NCBI GenBank assembly: GCA_964403415.1
Contig: CAYOFF010000001.1
Coordinates: forward strand, 496,001-560,000
DNA length: 64,000 nucleotides
Reading direction: 5' to 3'
From: CAYOFF01 sp964403415
Lineage (GTDB): Bacteria > Patescibacteriota > Gracilibacteria > Absconditabacterales > Absconditicoccaceae
Under the pieces are notes generated by a model that saw only the letters and a list, made by a program, of their open reading frames with translations, was not told the DNA's origin and searched no databases. The stretch's first letter is position 1. Every line of letters begins with the position of its first letter. Positions 32,491-42,791 of the stretch are shown piece by piece. Both the position numbers and the translations under genes were made by a program.

Positions 32491-32499
32491 TGTTTATGT

Positions 32500-32529
32500 A
32501 GCATAAATACTATATCTATAGATCGTCAA
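32500..32529 (-). promoter_or_regulatory. Promoter of the aspS leader
   Basis: TTGACG (32529-32524), 18-base spacer, TATGCT (32505-32500) on the minus strand, just upstream of the leader ORF. Confidence 0.6.
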
Positions 32530-32635
32530 TATATACTTCACGTAGGGATTTGCAAGTCAGAGTTTAGACATGCTAAAAGGGTAGAGCAGGGTAGTGCTGT
32601 TCATCGAAACCATGTAAAATCATAGACATTGATAT

Positions 32636-33268
32636 ATGGATAACGATACGTATTATGTCGGGAATTTATTCTTGTTGTTTGAAATGGTGGTTGTTACTTA
32701 TGCTACTGATACGTCTAAGCGAGAAGATTGGTATTTTGAGTATCAGTATGGGGCTTTTTATGTTTTCCCATGAAACGGCGTTACAGAGTATGTGGATACG
32801 TTGAGGCAGACGTATGATCCAAAATCTGCAAAGTTTTGTCAGGCACATTTAAGCTTGTCTGAGCCGTTAAACCAGCCTATAACAGATCAGCATATAGGTG
32901 AACTTATGTCTGTATTATCAAAAATTCCGCCTTTTGAGGTTGCGTATGGACCGTTGAAAATTTGTTATCCATATCCTGGAGTGGTGTATGATATTACGTC
33001 GCAAGAATCTTTCCAAACTTTAAGAGCAACTATACATTGAACGAGTTTGTTTGAAGGAATCTCTTTGAATAAAGCCATAATACCTATGCATATGACAGTT
33101 GCAGAATTCTCGTGTGATACAATAGAAAAAAGTGAAGCCTTACTCGATGAACTACAGGGTGTCGTTATCCAAGGGACGTTCCTATGTGATACGATTGAAT
33201 TGGCTGTGCCAAATAACAACTTTTACTTTGAGAGAGTTATCAAAATCCCTCTTGGTTCTCATGTGTAG
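32636..33268 (+). CDS. 2H phosphoesterase-like protein (2'-5' RNA ligase superfamily)
   Basis: A 210-residue protein with two HxS/T motifs spaced as in the 2H superfamily: CQAHLSLSEPL near residue 77 and MHMTVAEF near residue 148. These would form a cyclic-phosphodiesterase-like active site on RNA or nucleotides. Two TGA-Gly codons join the frame (VFPGNG, IHGTS). It ends in TAG and is divergent from the aspS leader. Confidence 0.65.
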
Positions 33269-33345
33269 GGTATCTATATAATACTTGACATCATGTATTC
33301 TTTGTGTATTGTATGCTCTGAATTTACTTAGTATGTCATAATGTG

Positions 33346-34434
33346 ATGCAAGTACTACCAAGATATTCTCAGCTTAATGAACTGCCTGATTTTGAGGCGC
33401 GTATCAAGTGTATTGCTCCAAGAGAGGATCTTTATTATACGTTATTGGGAGATCCGAGATTTTCAGATGCAATGCAGGAGGCGTTGGCATGAAATTGAGC
33501 TATGCTAGATAAATTTATTGCACTTCAAGAGTCATGAGTAGCATGTTTGACGGACTTGCTTGCTGATCCTGGTCCTCATGATAACGAATGGTTTTTTGAG
33601 AAATATTTTTGAGTATATGGAGAGAAAAAACAAAGAATAGCACAATTTTGTGATGAAGTGTTGTCTTTGGTTTTTCCTAAATCAGAAAAATCTGATCTTC
33701 ATGTAAATGTGAGAAAGTTACTGAATGAGATCATCAGATACCAATTAGATGAGTCAGATCTTGAAAAAATTATGATCTATGAGTTCCATGCATCGATGAA
33801 TGATGGCTTCTTTGTCAGGGCAAAGGCTATAAGAGATACATTTTCTCTGAGAGATACTGAGATACGTTATGCTTTGCTATCTGTTTGTCGTAATCGAAGT
33901 AAAGATGCTTTGGGGTATAGTCTGCGCGAACAGCATATATATCCTCTTAGCGAGATAGATAATTATTTGATCAATATGGATGATAAACCAGAGAGTTTGC
34001 GTGTACCCATCGAAGTATATGTTCAGTATGGTCTCACACCAGTAGATTTGCATACTATAGGAATACCATCTGCGGTATGGCAATTTAAACTAATACAGCT
34101 TTACTTATGCTGGGAACCTTGGACGAGTAGAGATTATATGATCGAATGTCTGATTTGAGAGATGATTTGACCTGAAAAATGTGTAGAAGCATTGGAAGAG
34201 GCTTATAGAAGGGCTGTTTTGGCAGCAGGGATTGCAACGCAAACGATGGATAATGGCCGCTTCGAAAGACTACAAAAAATAGCCAAAGCAGGTGAATTTG
34301 ATGAAGTAAAGCAATGACAACTTAATCGTGAAGGATTACAGTGGGCTTTACGTACGTGAGAATTGGAAGAGGATATTGTGAAAGCATGTGCATTCTATGA
34401 TATCCCAGAGAGTGAAATTTTTGTAGAGGCGTAA
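33346..34434 (+). CDS. Hypothetical helical protein
   Basis: A 362-residue protein ending in TAA, joined across about nine TGA-Gly codons. It is charged and helical (LRDTEIRYALLSVCRNRS, then LEEAYRRAVLAAG) with no signal or membrane segment. I recognise no family. It follows the 2H gene by 77 bases and may be co-transcribed. Confidence 0.75.
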
Positions 34435-34449
34435 AACTCGACATGACAT

Positions 34450-34478
34450 CCAATCTGTTTAGGATTGAAGGGTTTTTT
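34450..34478 (+). terminator. Possible terminator
   Basis: Short stem CAATC / GATTG followed by AAGG and six T residues, 16 bases after the preceding stop codon. Confidence 0.4.
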
Positions 34479-34497
34479 GTAAATATTTGAGATAATG

Positions 34498-34938
34498 TTA
34501 GATGTTTTTTTCTAGATAGATCCCATTGTCAGTAATATTTGCCTCTTGTGCGACACTAGTAAAAAGATACCCCTCTTTGACGAGAAATGAGAGCATTTGT
34601 CTCCTCGAGTTTCTTGTTTTGATCTTGATCTTGTTGTATCATTTGTTTTTTGCTCGTATATTTTGGTAGTTCATGAGGGCAGTGAGTATTCATTTTTTGC
34701 GAAAATTAGGATCTACTCACGCCATCCGACAATAGAAAGAACCATCTTGATACCTATCATATCACACGACATATCCAGCAGCTTCTCATTCTCGATATGC
34801 AACAATGATGAGTGCTTCTTTTCATGTGTATCTTTCTTCGAAGTATTCTTTGGGGTATGCCTCATCAAATTCTACTATCGTGGCATTTACTTTTACTACT
34901 TCTTCGATAGGAGCCTCTCTTATTTCTAGTTGCGACAT
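34498..34938 (-). CDS. GNAT-family N-acetyltransferase
   Basis: A 146-residue acetyltransferase. The core has VAYREGEAAGYVVGYD, then the acetyl-CoA loop in VDPNFRKKGILTALM, and NKGYNKIKIKTRN followed by FLVKEGY. About eight glycines are TGA. The substrate is unknown. It lies downstream of the DUF4256 gene on the same strand. Confidence 0.8.
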
Positions 34939-34996
34939 TTCTATCTTATACCTTCTAAAACGGTACTGGTCTGGCTATATCTAGGGTGTATGGCAA

Positions 34997-35563
34997 TTAC
35001 ACTTTCAGTATTCCACGAAATCCTCTTGCAGCATAATACGACTCTGCACCGTTGTGATAGGTGAAAACAGTATCGTAGCGACGATCACAAAACAGCGCTC
35101 CACCGAGTTTTCTAATATGAGCAGGCGTTGTAACTCGGCTGGATGTTTTGGTGTCAAATGCGTCGAGCTTTTGTAATGCTCTGTATTGCTCTTCGGTCAA
35201 AAGCTCAATACCCATAGCTCTCGCCATATCGAGTGCGTTACTGAGTGGTTTGTGTTCTTTTCTGGACTCTAGGGCTTCACGATCATAACAGAGACTTCTG
35301 CGCTCTGTAGGGCTTTCTGGAGAGCAGTCGCAGAAGATGTACGTACCCGCTTTGCTGTCATATCCGATGACATCTGGCTCTCATCAGGTCTCTTCCATCT
35401 GTTGGAGCGATCGGAGCGCTTTTGGGTGAGCTTCAAGCTTGGAGTGTATATCGGCTCGTTGTAGTTGTGCGTGGCGATGCATGTTTTTCTCAAAGCGTTG
35501 TTGTAGGAGAGCAAGCATGTTTTGTTTTTCTTCGGCAGATAATGCTGTTTGTGGGGTGGTCAT
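34997..35563 (-). CDS. DUF4256 family protein
   Basis: A 188-residue protein of a widespread family without known function. The typical blocks are present: LLQQRFEKNMHRHAQL, ETGGEPDVIGYDSKAGTYIF (TGA TGA encodes the first GG), CSPESPTERRSLCYDREALE, MGIELLTEEQYRALQKL, and the end GALFCDRRYDTVFTYHNGA. It ends in TAA. Confidence 0.88.
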
Positions 35564-35785
35564 GAAATGTATGTAGTGGGGTAAATGGTTGTGCGAAGCT
35601 CGTGTGAAGGGGAGTGAGGGGAGTAACGTTGTATAGATAGTGTATTTGGAGAGGAATACAATTGCTCTCTAGTTTCGAAGTATGCGTTAAGAGGTGCATC
35701 ATAATACTTCAAGCCTTTTGTGTGAAAATTTTGTATGTTATGACCGATGGGATGTTATTTGAGGAAATGTTTGAAGCATATATGG

Positions 35786-35813
35786 AGCCGCCATCCGAAT
35801 TTCGGATGGCGAC
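35786..35813 (-). terminator. Hairpin downstream of the small gene at 35842
   Basis: Nearly perfect palindrome CGCCATCCGAA / TTCGGATGGCG (35789-35811). It lies about 30 bases past the stop of the minus-strand gene. No T run follows, so terminator function is uncertain. Confidence 0.45.
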
Positions 35814-35841
35814 GGAAGACGGAATAATCGGCGTGCGTGTT

Positions 35842-36033
35842 TTACTTTTTTCTGAGTGCAGATAACTTCTGTTCAACTGCCAGTTCGGCGGCTGAGTTGT
35901 GAGTGGCGTTGTCCCATAGGGTCTGCCATTGTTCCTCTGTGAGCGTCATGGGTGCATGATTGTTGCAGAACTGCAATACTGCATCATCGAAATCCGATTG
36001 GCCGATCTTTTCTAATAATTGTGTGTACGTCAT
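35842..36033 (-). CDS. Small MTYxQLL-family protein (copy A)
   Basis: A 63-residue protein of unknown function. It is paralogous to the N-terminal half of 42913-43266. Shared positions are MTY-QLL at the start, then F...VL.FC, a leucine, W...W and S.AE..V..K. It has TAA as stop and no TGA codon. A GC-rich hairpin follows. I know no named family. Confidence 0.65.
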   Translation of the reverse strand: MTYTQLLEKIGQSDFDDAVLQFCNNHAPMTLTEEQWQTLWDNATHNSAAELAVEQKLSALRKK

Positions 36034-36242
36034 ATTGTTGTTGATTTTTGTGAATTATTACTATATATTTCCTTTGTTCTGTCAATAACATTTGAATAGA
36101 TGGGCCGTTTTTTGTTATTTAGGGCACAAATGAATGATGTTGGTTATAGATACCAATCCCTTGGGATTTCCTTACAATTGCACCTGACACGTCCTAAAGA
36201 TTTTTGCATGTATGTTTAGTAAGTCTTAATAGTAACACGATT

Positions 36243-37343
36243 ATGTCTTTCTCCTTCAAAAAAACTTCAGCAGACTTTCATGTCTATGAAGAACTGCCAT
36301 TTGTGTTGTCTGGGAAGGGCGATGCGTTTTATGTGTATGTCGAAAAAAGAAATCTGACGACACAGGAGGTAATTGATTACCTTCGTAAGAAGCTGAAACT
36401 TTCTCGTCTGAGCTTGGGAATTGCTGGTCTCAAAGACAAGAAAGCCATCGCGAGACAGTGGATCAGTATCTATGATAGAGCGCTTACGCAAGCCGGTGGA
36501 GAGAGAGTTTTTGTAGATACACTCGCAGAAATTACCAAAGTAATCAAAACATCGAGACACGCGTTTCCTCTCAATTTGTCGACCCCAATCACCAATAAGT
36601 TTACAATTACGTTTAGAGCACAAAAAAACCTCTGACAAGCCGAGAAATTTCAGGCACAGCAGGTGGTAACTGACCTTTTGGCGACAGGATATCCCAATTT
36701 ATTTGGGGTGCAGCGTTTTGGTATAGGTGGAAGAAATAGTACCCAAGGCTGGGAGATCCTCCATGGCACGTCTACAGAGAAGAAACGTATGACACCGGCC
36801 GATGTGGTCTTCAAGCTGCAGGCATACGCAAGTAAAATCTTTAATGAGTATGCCACACAAATTTCTGAGAGTGGCAAGCCACTTTTGGACGGTGATATTG
36901 TGACTCGAGTAGGGCAGGGGAAGTTTCAGTATGGAATATATGAGACAGCGACAAATACTGTCGTGATGACAGAAACTAAGGGCGTCAATGATAAGGCTAC
37001 ATTTGAGGTAAAGGCGAGCGAGAAACGTATTGCGTACAATGCGCAGACGATGTTGCTTACCTGACCTGTGTTGTGATGGAATGTGCCGCTTCCTTCGGCA
37101 ACATCTGCTGCTGGGCAACGTGAAGCCAAGTTTTTGCAGCAGTACCTCAAAGACAAAGAAATGTTTGAGCAGTTTCATACACACAAAGTTTTTGGCTTGA
37201 GAAGACCTCTTCGGGTGATTCCGACGAAGAGTGACGTGAGATATGAAGGCGATGACTTGCATATTTCATTTACGCTTCCTTCATGATCATATGCAAGTAT
37301 TGTATTTGATAAACTGAATGAGGCGCTTGGAGTAGTAGAGTAG
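36243..37343 (+). CDS. truD: tRNA pseudouridine(13) synthase TruD
   Basis: Isomerises U13 in tRNA. The 366-residue protein has SADFHVYEELPFVLSGKG, the catalytic region LGIAGLKDKKAIARQWISI, and NLFGVQRFGIGGRNSTQGW. The TRUD insertion domain and C-terminus follow. TGA-Gly codons at 36633 and around 37064-37076 join three pieces. It ends in TAG TAG. Confidence 0.92.
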
Positions 37344-37367
37344 TAGAATATTTGTGCTGTATTATTC

Positions 37368-37778
37368 TTAGTTGTTCTCTACATACTTCTTGAAGTTATC
37401 CAATATTGCTTGTCGTCCTGCTTGTTGCATTTCAAGCGGATTTTCGTTTTCTGGATCGAATGTTTCAGTGACTACTGTCTGACTATTATTTTCTGTGAAT
37501 GTGATGCTGACTTTTCTGTCGTCTTCGAGTTTGTATGCGATGAGACTGTTTTCTATGATATCTGTGTATATACCTTCAAAGTCAAATGCGGCAGAGCCAT
37601 CTTTTGCGGCCATTCTGGCTTTGAATGTTCCACCGATTACGAGATTATTTTCAGCTGCAGGGCATTCTCGATCATCTGATGCAAAATTTCGCTGCATAAT
37701 ATTTGCTGGTGTCGTCCATGATAGCCGTACTTTGGTGAGTGGTGCGTTGATGGTAGCAGTTACGGTGAGCTGTGTCAT
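37368..37778 (-). CDS. SRPBCC/AHSA1-like protein
   Basis: A 136-residue helix-grip protein, starting MTQLTVTATINAPLTKV, with WTTPANIMQRNFAS and FEGIYTDIIENSLIAYKLEDDR. It ends with a long helix (QAGRQAILDNFKKYVEN), as in AHSA1 ligand-binding proteins. Role unknown. Ends in TAA. Confidence 0.8.
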   Translation of the reverse strand: MTQLTVTATINAPLTKVRLSWTTPANIMQRNFASDDRECPAAENNLVIGGTFKARMAAKDGSAAFDFEGIYTDIIENSLIAYKLEDDRKVSITFTENNSQTVVTETFDPENENPLEMQQAGRQAILDNFKKYVENN

Positions 37779-37888
37779 GGTATAGGAAAATAACAATGAA
37801 TAAAAAAGACACTTTAGTAGGTATAAATATGCGGGAATACTATCTGTCTAGTGAGTAGTAGTAATTATGCAACATATGATTGCCGTAT

Positions 37889-37917
37889 TTGCTTTTGAGC
37901 GTATTTGCAGATATAAT
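37889..37917 (+). promoter_or_regulatory. Putative promoter of the cation exchanger gene
   Basis: TTGCTT, 17-base spacer, perfect TATAAT; 29 bases upstream of the ATG. Confidence 0.55.
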
Positions 37918-37946
37918 CAATCAAGGTTTTATTTGGTATACTCGAG

Positions 37947-38903
37947 ATGCTTGCATTTTTTGCTCTTGTGTGCTGACTAACAACGCTTACGTTTGGCGCT
38001 ATGCGGCTTGTCAGATGATGAGCGTGACTGGCTTTGAAACGACATGTTCCCGAAGTAATTTTGGGACTTACGTTGGTGACATTGGGAACTACAATGCCTG
38101 AATTTGTCGTTAATATTTCGGCAGTGCTTGGCTGAGCTCCTGATTTGGCAATTTGAAATATTGTGTGAAGTAATATTGTTAATATTTTACTTATTTTGAG
38201 CTTGGCAGCGGTTATTCGTCCATTGGTATTGGATGGCCAACTTTCGACAACAGATGTGTTGTTTTGTTTACTTGCTCCTGTCTTGTTGTGGTTGGTGAGC
38301 GCGGATAGTGTTTTTGGAGAGCAGCAGCTTTCGATTATTACTCGTAATGATGGTATCGTCCTTTTGTTATGTTTTGTAGGATTTGTGTATCATCTTTATC
38401 GTTCAGGTCAGCATGAAGATGCTAGTGATGAAGTTTCTAATGCATCTGAATCTACAGTTTTGTTGGTGGTATATTGCGTAGCTGGTGTAATATGACTTGT
38501 ATGAGGAGCTACGTTGACGTTATTTGGTGCACGCACACTTGCTACAATGCGAGGTATAGGAGAGCATATTATCTGATTAACTATCATTGCTTTCGGAACC
38601 TCATTGCCTGAATTGGTTACTATGATTATGGCTGTGATCAAGAGGCATGGATCACTTGCTATAGGAAATCTACTTGGATCGTGCGTGTTCAATGTATTTT
38701 GGACGTTATGAGTTTCATCACTCTTTCATCCGTTGCGTGTATCTGTATCTGAGCGTACAGATATGCTGGTTAGTATTTTTGCAATGAGTTTGATTGTATA
38801 TTCGTTCTTTTTTAGTCGTTCAAAAACTATTTGGAGACGACAAGGTGCTCTCGGTCTGTTTTTCTATGTTTGTTATATGGTGTATACATTTGTAATGAGA
38901 TAG
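37947..38903 (+). CDS. Calcium/cation antiporter (CaCA family)
   Basis: A membrane exchanger of 318 residues with ten or so helices and the two alpha repeats of the Na+/Ca2+ family: GTTMPEFVVNISAVLGGAP then AIGNIVGSNIVNILLIL, and GTSLPELVTMIMAV then AIGNLLGSCVFNVFWTLG. The conserved glycines of both GN..GS motifs are largely TGA-coded, so the standard code would destroy the gene. The central loop is short and acidic (HEDASDEVSNASE). It ends in TAG. Confidence 0.88.
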
Positions 38904-38920
38904 TTTCGAAGTAGTTGCTT

Positions 38921-39319
38921 TTACTCGCTTGTCTTACCGTCAAATATTTCGTTGTCGGCTTGTGCGGCAGCTTTGGTAGTATGTATAGTCCCATCTTTGT
39001 GGTGTGCAGGGGAATAGATAGTGTAGAGGTGTAGAGGCTCAGTAGAGGAGGTGTTGATGATATTGTGCGTTGCTCCTGCAGGGATGATAATGCCAAATCC
39101 ATCACTGATCTTGTATTCGTTTCCATCTATGATACATGTACCTTCACCTTTCTCGCAGCGAAAAAACTGATCGGTGTCGTGGTGTGTTTCGAGACCTATT
39201 TCTTCGTGGGGCTGTAGACGCATGAGGACTAATTGACTGTATTTACCCGTGTATATCACCTTGCGAAAATTGTGGTTTTGGAGGGTGAGTTGTTCGATGT
39301 GTTGTACGAATCATTTCAT
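38921..39319 (-). CDS. Cupin domain protein
   Basis: A 132-residue single cupin: RLQPHEEIGLETHHDTDQFF carries the HH/E metal site, then EKGEGTCIIDG, and PAGATHNIINT supplies the last histidine. It starts MKGFVQHI with a TGA-Gly. It may be a mannose-6-phosphate-isomerase-like small enzyme. It is convergent with the exchanger. Confidence 0.85.
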
Positions 39320-39398
39320 GTGAGTAGGGTAAGAGGATAAAAGTCGTCTGCATTCTATCCCTACAATAGCGTATATCAACACATAACGAATGCTGTTG

Positions 39399-40307
39399 CT
39401 AGGCGTGTTTGTTGTCTTGTAGTGCTCCAAAGTGCGCTATCCATGTGGATTTCATGGTTTGTAGGTCTTTTGCGATGGAGTGATTGGGGATCAAAATGAC
39501 CATGTCCTTATCAAAACTATACGTGCGGTGTTCGTCATGTCATCGAATTTCTCAGGTAGGGATGATATCGAATGATTGATACTGTTTAGCAAACGTGAAG
39601 CGTGGAGATGATGTTGTTATGGTTTTTTTGGCGTAAATGATTTGCTGTGGTTGTGGGGTGATCATAGGTGATCTAGTCAGGCGCGGTGCGTTAATTTTTT
39701 GTGTTCCAGAATGTTCTTGGGGGAGAGTCACTCAGTGGAGGTTGTGAAGTATCGTGTATCCAAGCTGTATGCCGAATTGCAGTGTTTCTGGTTTGTTGTG
39801 CTGGCCGGCTTCAAAGGCTATGTCTGTAGCTCATAGTCCATGAAAAAACTCCAAAAGACTTGTTCATGGGACGAGTTCGGGTAGTCAGACAATGAGGTGA
39901 GTGATCGGAAAGATCGCAGATATGTCGATCGATCAGGTCGTATGGGTACAGATCATCATAGGGAGATCATCTCCTGGAGTAGAGTGGAAGTCAAACACAT
40001 AGTCGATGTGCTTGTCCGAAAAATAATTTATAATTTCTCTAGCTCTAGTGGCTTCGTATCCTGTTCACTCTCCGGAGAATGAGCGATTCATGTCGGTGTC
40101 TATACTTCTGACAGATCTTTTGTGTCACTCTTGGTTTACTTCTAGTAAGTAGAGTGTCCCTGCAAATTGACCATTGCGTATATTGAGATCTTGGGCAAGT
40201 GCATCAATGACATGTTTTCCTACGGGCTCATTGCCGTGAGTGAGTCATGCAATAACTGTAGATGGTCATTTTTGGTGTCCGTGTAGGATCTGGAGTCAGG
40301 AGAGCAT
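39399..40307 (-). CDS. Succinylglutamate desuccinylase/aspartoacylase-like zinc hydrolase
   Basis: A 302-residue metal-dependent acylase or carboxypeptidase of the AstE/AspA group. Zinc ligands lie in GLTHGNEPVGKHV (HxxE) and FDFHSTPGDD; TDMNRSFSGEG holds the NR substrate motif, and FEAGQHNKPET the catalytic-glutamate region. A long C-terminal beta-rich part follows. More than ten TGA-Gly codons are in frame. The ATG at 40307 is preferred. It lies downstream of the GNAT gene on the same strand, so together they could process an acylated amino compound. Confidence 0.82.
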
Positions 40308-40361
40308 GGGTAAGAAACGTGAAGATAAAAAACAATCTGTTTCTACGAGAGCGTGGATAAG

Positions 40362-41066
40362 TTATATTTGCATTTCTTTGGGTATGATATTGTGAAATTT
40401 GAGTGCCTCTATGATCTCTCGCTTGTTCTGGTCTATGATTTTAGGTAATATGGGGTCGTTTCAGGAGGAAATGGTAGTGCGTATGTCTCTTTGATGGAGA
40501 TCATTTCTATGAATTGTTCGTCCAAAAATATCTGTTTTGGTGCCGTCGGGATCTCTATTGGGAAGATTAACTCCCTCAGGAACGTAATTGGTAAGCGTAA
40601 ATCCGCATCTTCTGAAGACGTGATAGCTTCATTTATTGTATACAGAGTGCCGTCATTCGACCTGCTGAAGGTCTGGCTGGAGTTCGAAGAGATGGTGGAG
40701 GGATGCTGCTACCGCTTGTGTGCATACGCCTTTGGATTGTGATGAGGGGAGTATTCTAAATGAAAGTTCAAGATTGTGTGCTTTGACTGTGCCATTTCAG
40801 TGATCAGGTGCTCATTTTTGATCAGCAATATACGATTTGTCATTGGTAAAATACAAGTTGTATCAGACCATCTGATCGTGGTGTGTGATGCCAAACATGG
40901 CTCATCAGTTTTGAACTCTGGTTTGTAGCGTCTCATAAATCTGATCTGCGGCCATAGGACGTTCGAGAAGATAGGTCATGAAATCAGGATTTTGATGCGC
41001 TTTTTCTATTTCTCTTGCTAATTGTTTGAGGTCGCAGTCAGTAGTAATCGGCATAATCTCTGGCAT
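40362..41066 (-). CDS. GNAT acetyltransferase (RimJ-like)
   Basis: A 234-residue protein starting MPEIMPITTDCDLKQLAREI. The acetyltransferase core reads LELSFRILPSSQSKGVCTQAVAA, then HSVYNKGSYHVFRRCGFTLTNYVPEG, as in ribosomal-protein-type GNATs. It ends in TAA, 54 bases before the AstE-like ORF. The standard code would cut it at residue 59. Confidence 0.75.
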
Positions 41067-41352
41067 GGTGTGGGGGTAGTGTATAAAATACGTATTGATA
41101 GATGATGGGAAGTGAAGGGATTAAACAAAAACTCCTCTAGTATGATCTAGAAGAGCCTTGGTCGGTTGCTGAAGATGGGTGATTATGTGCCATTATTATT
41201 GCCATCCTGCTTGCCTACGTCTCCAAAGCTCCTCGTTGCCAAAGTCAAAAAAGCTAAAGTCAAAAAATCTAAAGCTAAAAAAGCATATGAAGAAGCTGCA
41301 ACTGAGATAATAAGAGCTTGCGAACATGTGCGAATGATATGTATGTGTAAAG
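41067..41352. other. Intergenic region with a minus-strand terminator
   Basis: At 41124-41160 the minus strand reads CTCTTCTAG - 6 bases - CTAGAGGAG - TTTTTG, a likely terminator for pheS. The plus strand holds a lysine-rich ORF from 41166 (VAKVKKAKVKKSKAKKAYEE) whose 3' end runs antisense into pheS; I do not call it. Confidence 0.5.
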
Positions 41353-42498
41353 TTATCTGAGTTGTGCTGACAGTTGTTTTTTGGTTTGATCTCTTATTTG
41401 TGTTTGTATTTCATTTATTTCGTCGTTGAGAAGTGTCCTTTCATGGCTTCTGTATACTATTCTAAACGTGTAGCTGATCATGTCTTTTCAGAGCTTTTGC
41501 TCGTTTTCGTAAGTGTCTAGGAGTTGGACTTCTTCTACGATGTCTCCTGCGAGATCTCTAATGAGTGTGTAGTAGGCGTTGATATGTGTGGACTTTGGAA
41601 CCATAAATGAAATATCTCTATAGGTAGAGGGATATTTGCTGACGTCTTCGTAGATGTGCTCGAGAGATGATCGTTGCTGGGTGATGCGCTGATCAGTTGC
41701 TCGAAATATTCTAATATCGGGAATGTGCATTTTGGGCATTACAAGTCTTTCAAGTCCCGGTCCTCGTGCCCATGCATTGTATATTTCTGGATCTAGATCG
41801 AGTAGTCTGAGTAATTCGGGACGTAATACTCAAGAACCCAAAAGTTCAAGTAATTTGTTCTGATAGGTAATTTCTACTTCTAGGGTTGGGTCTGTGTAAG
41901 GATTAATATCTTCCACGATATTTCGGGTATAGTCATCTTTGTAGATCGCTTCCATGAGCTCGTGTAGGACGTTCTCCAGAGTACCTCTGCCTATCTGCTC
42001 TTGGTCTTTTTTGGCGATATAGATGGCATCGATGTTGTGGAATACTGTATGGTGTGTCTTATCGATTTCGTCTTTTCTGTATACTTTGCCATAGGAAATT
42101 ACTCAAATATGACCTTCTTTTGAGAGTTTTTCTCTGATGCCAGGTGTCTGGAGGTAGTATCGTCGCATGATAGAAGTGTGTGGTCTGAGGACGTGGTTGG
42201 TGTCTACATAATATGTGTCGGAAGAGCTTCTAGCAGGATGATCTTTGGGGAAGTTGTAGGTATCGAACATGATGTCGGTGGAGACGATTTCGGGAATATC
42301 AATAATATCAAAAGCTTGATATCTTGGAAGTCACAAGATTCTTTCTTTCATGAGGTTGATAGGGTGCCCTCAAATGGCCGTGAGGTCGGGCATATGGAGA
42401 AGTTTGAGGATCCTTTGACTGTTGATAGATCCGTCATGTTCCAGGTACTTGATTAGCTCATTTTGCTGATCGAGCGGAATGATGATGGTTTGTCTCAT
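41353..42498 (-). CDS. pheS: Phenylalanyl-tRNA synthetase, single-chain (alpha core plus FDX-ACB domain)
   Basis: Charges tRNA-Phe. The 381-residue protein carries the alpha-subunit catalytic core: GHPINLMKERI, RPHTSIMRRYYLQTPG, GKVYRKDEIDKTHHTVFHNIDA, and GPGLERLVMPKMHIPDIRIF. The last 95 residues form a ferredoxin-fold anticodon-binding domain (ISFMVPKSTHINAYYTLIRD, then FRIVYRSHERTLLNDEI). In bacteria that domain normally belongs to the separate beta subunit. This layout is that of mitochondrial PheRS. No pheT follows. TGA-Gly codons are in frame. It is preceded by a Phe-rich leader and attenuator. Confidence 0.9.
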
Positions 42499-42525
42499 AG
42501 CAATTGATAATAAGGGTAAAGAGAT

Positions 42526-42555
42526 GATTTGATTGATTTGATTGATTTGATTGAT
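42526..42555. repeat. 9-base tandem repeat in the pheS leader
   Basis: About 3.4 copies of GATTGATTT between the attenuator terminator and the pheS start codon. It could act as an unstructured spacer. Confidence 0.7.
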
Positions 42556-42597
42556 GGGAGAGGGCTGGATATAATGTTTGTGGTGTAGAAGTAGTAC

Positions 42598-42691
42598 AAA
42601 AAAAGCTCCCTCTCCTAGCTAAAGGGGAGGGAGCTTTTTTTCTATGTGATATGCAATTACTTACGCAAAACACAGAAAGTTCTCCTTCCCC
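42598..42691 (-). promoter_or_regulatory. Transcription attenuator of pheS
   Basis: On the minus strand the terminator is AAAAAAAGCTCCCTC (42641-42627) with GAGGGAGCTTTTTTT (42612-42598). Segment GGGGAAGGAGAACTTT (42691-42676), inside the leader ORF after the Phe run, can pair with AAAGCTCCCTCCCC of the terminator's 5' side. The same segment also pairs with the upstream CTTCTTTCC as a 9-base-pair protector hairpin. These are the 1:2, 2:3 and 3:4 pairings of the enterobacterial pheST attenuator. Confidence 0.82.
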
Positions 42692-42747
42692 TGCGGAAAG
42701 AAGAAAAAAAAGAAGTTCTTTGTGATTACTGTTTGTGTATGTAGCAT
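42661..42747 (-). CDS. Phe-rich leader peptide of pheS
   Basis: A 28-codon ORF, ATG to TAA, beginning MLHTQTVITKN, followed by six consecutive Phe codons (residues 12-17). Two further Phe are at 24 and 27, so eight of 28. It functionally parallels the E. coli pheST leader. Stalling on the Phe run would keep the protector hairpin open. Confidence 0.82.
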   Translation of the reverse strand: MLHTQTVITKNFFFFFFPQGKENFLCFA

Positions 42748-42791
42748 ATGCCTAATCAGTCGTTTGTGTGAGTAAATACTAGTATGTGGTG

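Noticed and set aside
41166..41360. Lysine-rich plus-strand ORF
   Set aside because: Under code 25 it continues antisense into pheS, and the region contains the pheS-side terminator; not supported enough.
32351..42691. T-box riboswitches before aspS and pheS
   Set aside because: I see no T-box consensus, while short cognate-codon ORFs with alternative pairings are present at both sites.
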